7,088 bases of DNA from Ascidiaceihabitans sp047624005. GTDB taxonomy: Bacteria; Pseudomonadota; Alphaproteobacteria; Rhodobacterales; Rhodobacteraceae. The stretch lies in assembly GCA_047624005.1 (NCBI GenBank), contig JBLHPE010000131.1, positions 1-7,088 of the forward strand. Direction: 5' to 3'. The notes beneath the pieces are model-generated. The model ran no database searches. It had not been told where the DNA came from and saw only the letters and a program-made list of their open reading frames with translations. A program made the translations under genes and the position numbers. Shown piece by piece: positions 4,795-7,088 of the stretch; position 1 is the stretch's first letter, and each line of letters begins with the position of its first letter.

Positions 4795-6654
4795 ATGACA
4801 GAGACCCTTGAGAAAGAAACCTTTTCCTTCCAGACGGAAGTGGGCCAGCTTTTGGAGATCGTCGCAGGCTCGCTTTATTCCAACCGCGAGGTGTTTCTGC
4901 GTGAACTGGTCTCTAACGCGTCGGATGCCTGCGACAAGCTTCGCTACGCCGCGCTGACAGATGCATCGATTGCGCCCGTTGAGGATTTCGCGATCTCACT
5001 GGAGATAGACGCCAAGAAAAAGACGCTGTCGATCTCGGATAACGGCATCGGCATGAACCACGCCGATCTGCTGGCGACATTGGGCACCATTGCCAAGTCT
5101 GGCACTAGTGCTTTCATCGAAGCGCTTAAAGCTGACGACAACGACAAGCCCGGTTTGATCGGTCAGTTTGGCGTTGGCTTTTACTCGGCGTTCATGGTGG
5201 CAAGCAATGTAGACGTGCTGACGCGTAAGGCGGACGAGACAGCAGGTTGGCTGTGGTCGTCTGATGGCAAGGGGGAGTTTTCAATCCAATCCGCCGAGCG
5301 TGCCGGGGCGGGCACCACGGTCACGTTACACCTTAAGAAAGACGCCAAGGAATTCGCCGAAGAGGCCCGCATCCGCCATATCATCAAGACTTACTCGGAG
5401 CATATCAGCTTTCCTGTCAAACTGGGGGAAGAGACGCTTAACGCGGCAGAGGCGCTCTGGATGCAGCCAGCCAAGGACATCACAGAAGAGCAATATGCCG
5501 AGTTTTATCGCCAGACGTCCCATGCGTTTGATGCGCCGTGGCATGTGTTGCACAATAAGGTCGAAGGCACGCTAAACCACACCAGCCTCTTATTTGTACC
5601 TAGCACCCAGCCACTTGACCTGTTTGAGCCTGAGCGCAAAAGCCACATCAAACTCCACGTCAACAGGGTGTTTATCACAGAGACCACGACGGATCTGATC
5701 CCCGCCTACCTGCGCTTTTTGCGAGGGGTGGTGGACAGTCAGGACCTGTCATTGAATGTCTCACGGGAAATGCTACAGAGCGATCCTAAGCTTGCCAAGA
5801 TCAAGACGCAGATCAGCAAGAAGGTGCTGAGCGAGTTGAAGAAAAAAGCCAACAAGACACCGGAGGACTACGCTCAGTTCTGGGGAAATTTTGGGGCTGT
5901 GCTGAAAGAGGGCCTCGTCGAAGACGCCGCCCTGCGTAACCGTATCCTAGAGATTTGCCGCTTTGCCTTCACAGGTGAAGGGGCGCTGATCAGTCTTACC
6001 GATTACGTAGGGCGCATGAAAGAAGGGCAAGAGGCGATCTTTTACATTGCCGGTGACGATGCTGCCAAACTGGCCCAGTCGCCGCATCTAGAAGGGTTCA
6101 AAGCCAAAGGGGTTGAGGTGCTGCTGCTATCTGACCATGTGGACGAGTTCTGGCTGCAGCATATCACCGAATTTGACGGCAGATCTTTCAAATCCATCAC
6201 GCGCGGGGCGGCTGATCTGGATAAGGTCACCGCAGGTGACAAGGAAGAGGATCAAGCTGACGAGGCGGACCTGTCCGAGCTGATTGCTGCCATCAAGGCT
6301 GAATTAGGCGAGGCCGTCAAAGATGTGCGCCCGTCCAAGCGCTTGACCGACAGTCCCGTTTGCCTGATCGCTGATGACGGCGACATGGATGTTAACCTTG
6401 AACGCCTACTCAAACGCCACGGTCAATTGCAGCACGGAGCACCACGGGTGCTGGAATTAAACCCAGGCCATGCGTTGGTCACCAAACTGGCGGAACGCGC
6501 GCGGGGCGAAGGAGCGAGCGAAGATGGATTGCTCAAGGATGCAGCGCATCTGCTGCTTGATCAGGCAAGGATCGTCGAAGGCGAAACGCCAACTGATCCG
6601 CCTGAATTTGCGCGACGCCTTGGAATGGTTATGGCGCGGGCCTTCGCCACATAG
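4795..6654 (+). CDS. htpG: Molecular chaperone HtpG (bacterial Hsp90)
   Basis: HtpG is the cytoplasmic, dimeric, ATP-driven Hsp90 chaperone. The 619-residue chain is full length (E. coli HtpG has 624). The N-terminal GHKL ATPase domain shows SNREVFLRELVSNASDACDKL (from residue 29) with catalytic Glu37 and Mg-binding Asn41, DNGIGM (82-87), the GTIAKSGTSAF lid (97-107), GQFGVGFYSAF (123-133) and GAGTTVTLHLK near 173. The middle domain includes the HNKVEGTLNHTSLLFVPS and HVNRVFITE regions and the NVSREMLQ segment with the conserved Arg. The C-terminal dimerisation domain follows a short acidic linker (KEEDQADEAD) and has no MEEVD tail, as expected in bacteria. The ATG at 4795 is preferred over an in-frame TTG at 4762, because the chain then begins like its family and because the TTG would fall in the -10 box. 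The Shine-Dalgarno is weak (GAAAG at 4782-4786). It appears monocistronic. Confidence 0.98.
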   Translation: MTETLEKETFSFQTEVGQLLEIVAGSLYSNREVFLRELVSNASDACDKLRYAALTDASIAPVEDFAISLEIDAKKKTLSISDNGIGMNHADLLATLGTIAKSGTSAFIEALKADDNDKPGLIGQFGVGFYSAFMVASNVDVLTRKADETAGWLWSSDGKGEFSIQSAERAGAGTTVTLHLKKDAKEFAEEARIRHIIKTYSEHISFPVKLGEETLNAAEALWMQPAKDITEEQYAEFYRQTSHAFDAPWHVLHNKVEGTLNHTSLLFVPSTQPLDLFEPERKSHIKLHVNRVFITETTTDLIPAYLRFLRGVVDSQDLSLNVSREMLQSDPKLAKIKTQISKKVLSELKKKANKTPEDYAQFWGNFGAVLKEGLVEDAALRNRILEICRFAFTGEGALISLTDYVGRMKEGQEAIFYIAGDDAAKLAQSPHLEGFKAKGVEVLLLSDHVDEFWLQHITEFDGRSFKSITRGAADLDKVTAGDKEEDQADEADLSELIAAIKAELGEAVKDVRPSKRLTDSPVCLIADDGDMDVNLERLLKRHGQLQHGAPRVLELNPGHALVTKLAERARGEGASEDGLLKDAAHLLLDQARIVEGETPTDPPEFARRLGMVMARAFAT

Positions 6655-6686
6655 AGGCTCCGAGGGAACCTGTAACTATCCTTCGC

Positions 6687-6726
6687 ACGTAGCATTTGCC
6701 CTCAAAGTAGCCTGCAAATGCTACGT
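6687..6726 (+). terminator. 13-bp hairpin after htpG, possible terminator
   Basis: ACGTAGCATTTGC (6687-6699) pairs perfectly with GCAAATGCTACGT (6714-6726) around a 14-base loop, starting 33 bases after the htpG stop. Position and strength suit a transcript end, but only TT then CC follows, not a T-run. It is therefore not a textbook intrinsic terminator and could instead protect the 3' end or be a repeat-derived palindrome. Confidence 0.45.
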
Positions 6727-6832
6727 TCCAGACCAAGGTCTGCTTCGTGGAAGACGGCTTGATGAATTCTTCGAACTAAGAATGTCTCCTAAGGGCCGTG
6801 AGCGTCGCGCAACACTTTGGGCGGAAACTGGA

Positions 6833-6850
6833 CATTCGCTGCAGGTGCAT
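6833..6850 (-). repeat. Inverted near-copy of 3011-3029
   Basis: Reverse complement ATGCACCTGCAGCGAATG differs from 3011-3029 only by one missing G. It shows that the same repeat family also lies beyond htpG. Confidence 0.6.
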
Positions 6851-7088
6851 TGAGGTAATTATTTGCAAAGAAAGCTGCCATTGAATCAATGTTTCTCAAG
6901 CTCTAGGACGTTGCCAAACCGTGAATTAGACTTACCTCCGTCAACTTTATCACCAAAATGGTTGAGATTCTAAATCGGCGCGGTACCGGTATCGCTCACC
7001 AGATGACAGGCTACAGAGTGAACTTGTGTGACTTCGTTTAAGTTTGGCTGTTCTGACCTACAACGGTCTTGTGCGACGGGGCAACGGT

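Larger units (their letters stand above)
6655..7088. other. Downstream region without a convincing gene
   Basis: After htpG the sequence holds a 13-bp hairpin, an inverted repeat piece (6833-6850) and no gene I can support. An open frame continuing from inside htpG to 6853 is a shadow. A 27-codon frame at 6958-7041 has a faint recombinase-like look, described under findings. The last 50 bases show nothing recognisable. Confidence 0.5.

Noticed and set aside
6470..6853. 127-codon plus-strand frame
   Set aside because: Begins as a shadow of htpG in another frame and then runs through the hairpin and repeat; no start signals.

Overview
The window looks like a chromosomal segment from an alphaproteobacterium, most likely a Rhodobacteraceae (roseobacter-group) species. 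Three things support this: an F1-ATPase zeta inhibitor (DUF1476), a protein family confined essentially to alphaproteobacteria; a DUF2333 membrane protein; and degenerate intergenic repeats of the kind I associate with roseobacter genomes. The genus cannot be fixed from the sequence alone.

Layout. 1-519: no recognisable gene. 520-1512: DUF2333 inner-membrane protein with a strong Shine-Dalgarno and a GTG start. 1544-1909: a 121-residue protein of unknown function, 31 bases downstream and probably co-transcribed. 2048-2365: the zeta ATPase inhibitor. 2366-3319: almost 1 kb without a convincing gene. It holds a perfect 12-bp hairpin, a doubtful 57-codon frame on the minus strand and a block of degenerate repeats. 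3320-4578: an IS110-family element of the IS1111 subgroup, minus strand, with an intact DEDD/Ser transposase and a structured non-coding right end. 4579-4794: the continuation of the interrupted repeat, then a heat-shock-like promoter. 4795-6654: full-length htpG (Hsp90). 6655-7088: a 13-bp hairpin, an inverted near-copy of a repeat piece found at 3011-3029, and no convincing gene.

How it fits together. The first three genes are chromosomal housekeeping or accessory genes; the zeta protein restrains ATP hydrolysis by F1Fo ATP synthase, while the roles of the other two are unknown. HtpG is an independent chaperone gene with its own promoter. The IS element sits in repeat-rich DNA between these blocks and leaves the htpG promoter intact. 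Removing the element at the proposed ends rejoins a repeat copy resembling the one at 2874-2950, which supports the boundaries.

The most interesting item is the 143-base non-coding right end of the IS element (3320-3462). It can fold into a long two-part hairpin (3334-3408) exactly where IS1111-type elements encode their bridge (seeker) RNA, the guide RNA that brings donor and target DNA together. This is a candidate guide-RNA recombination system of a known class; the particular RNA and its target specificity are what may be new.
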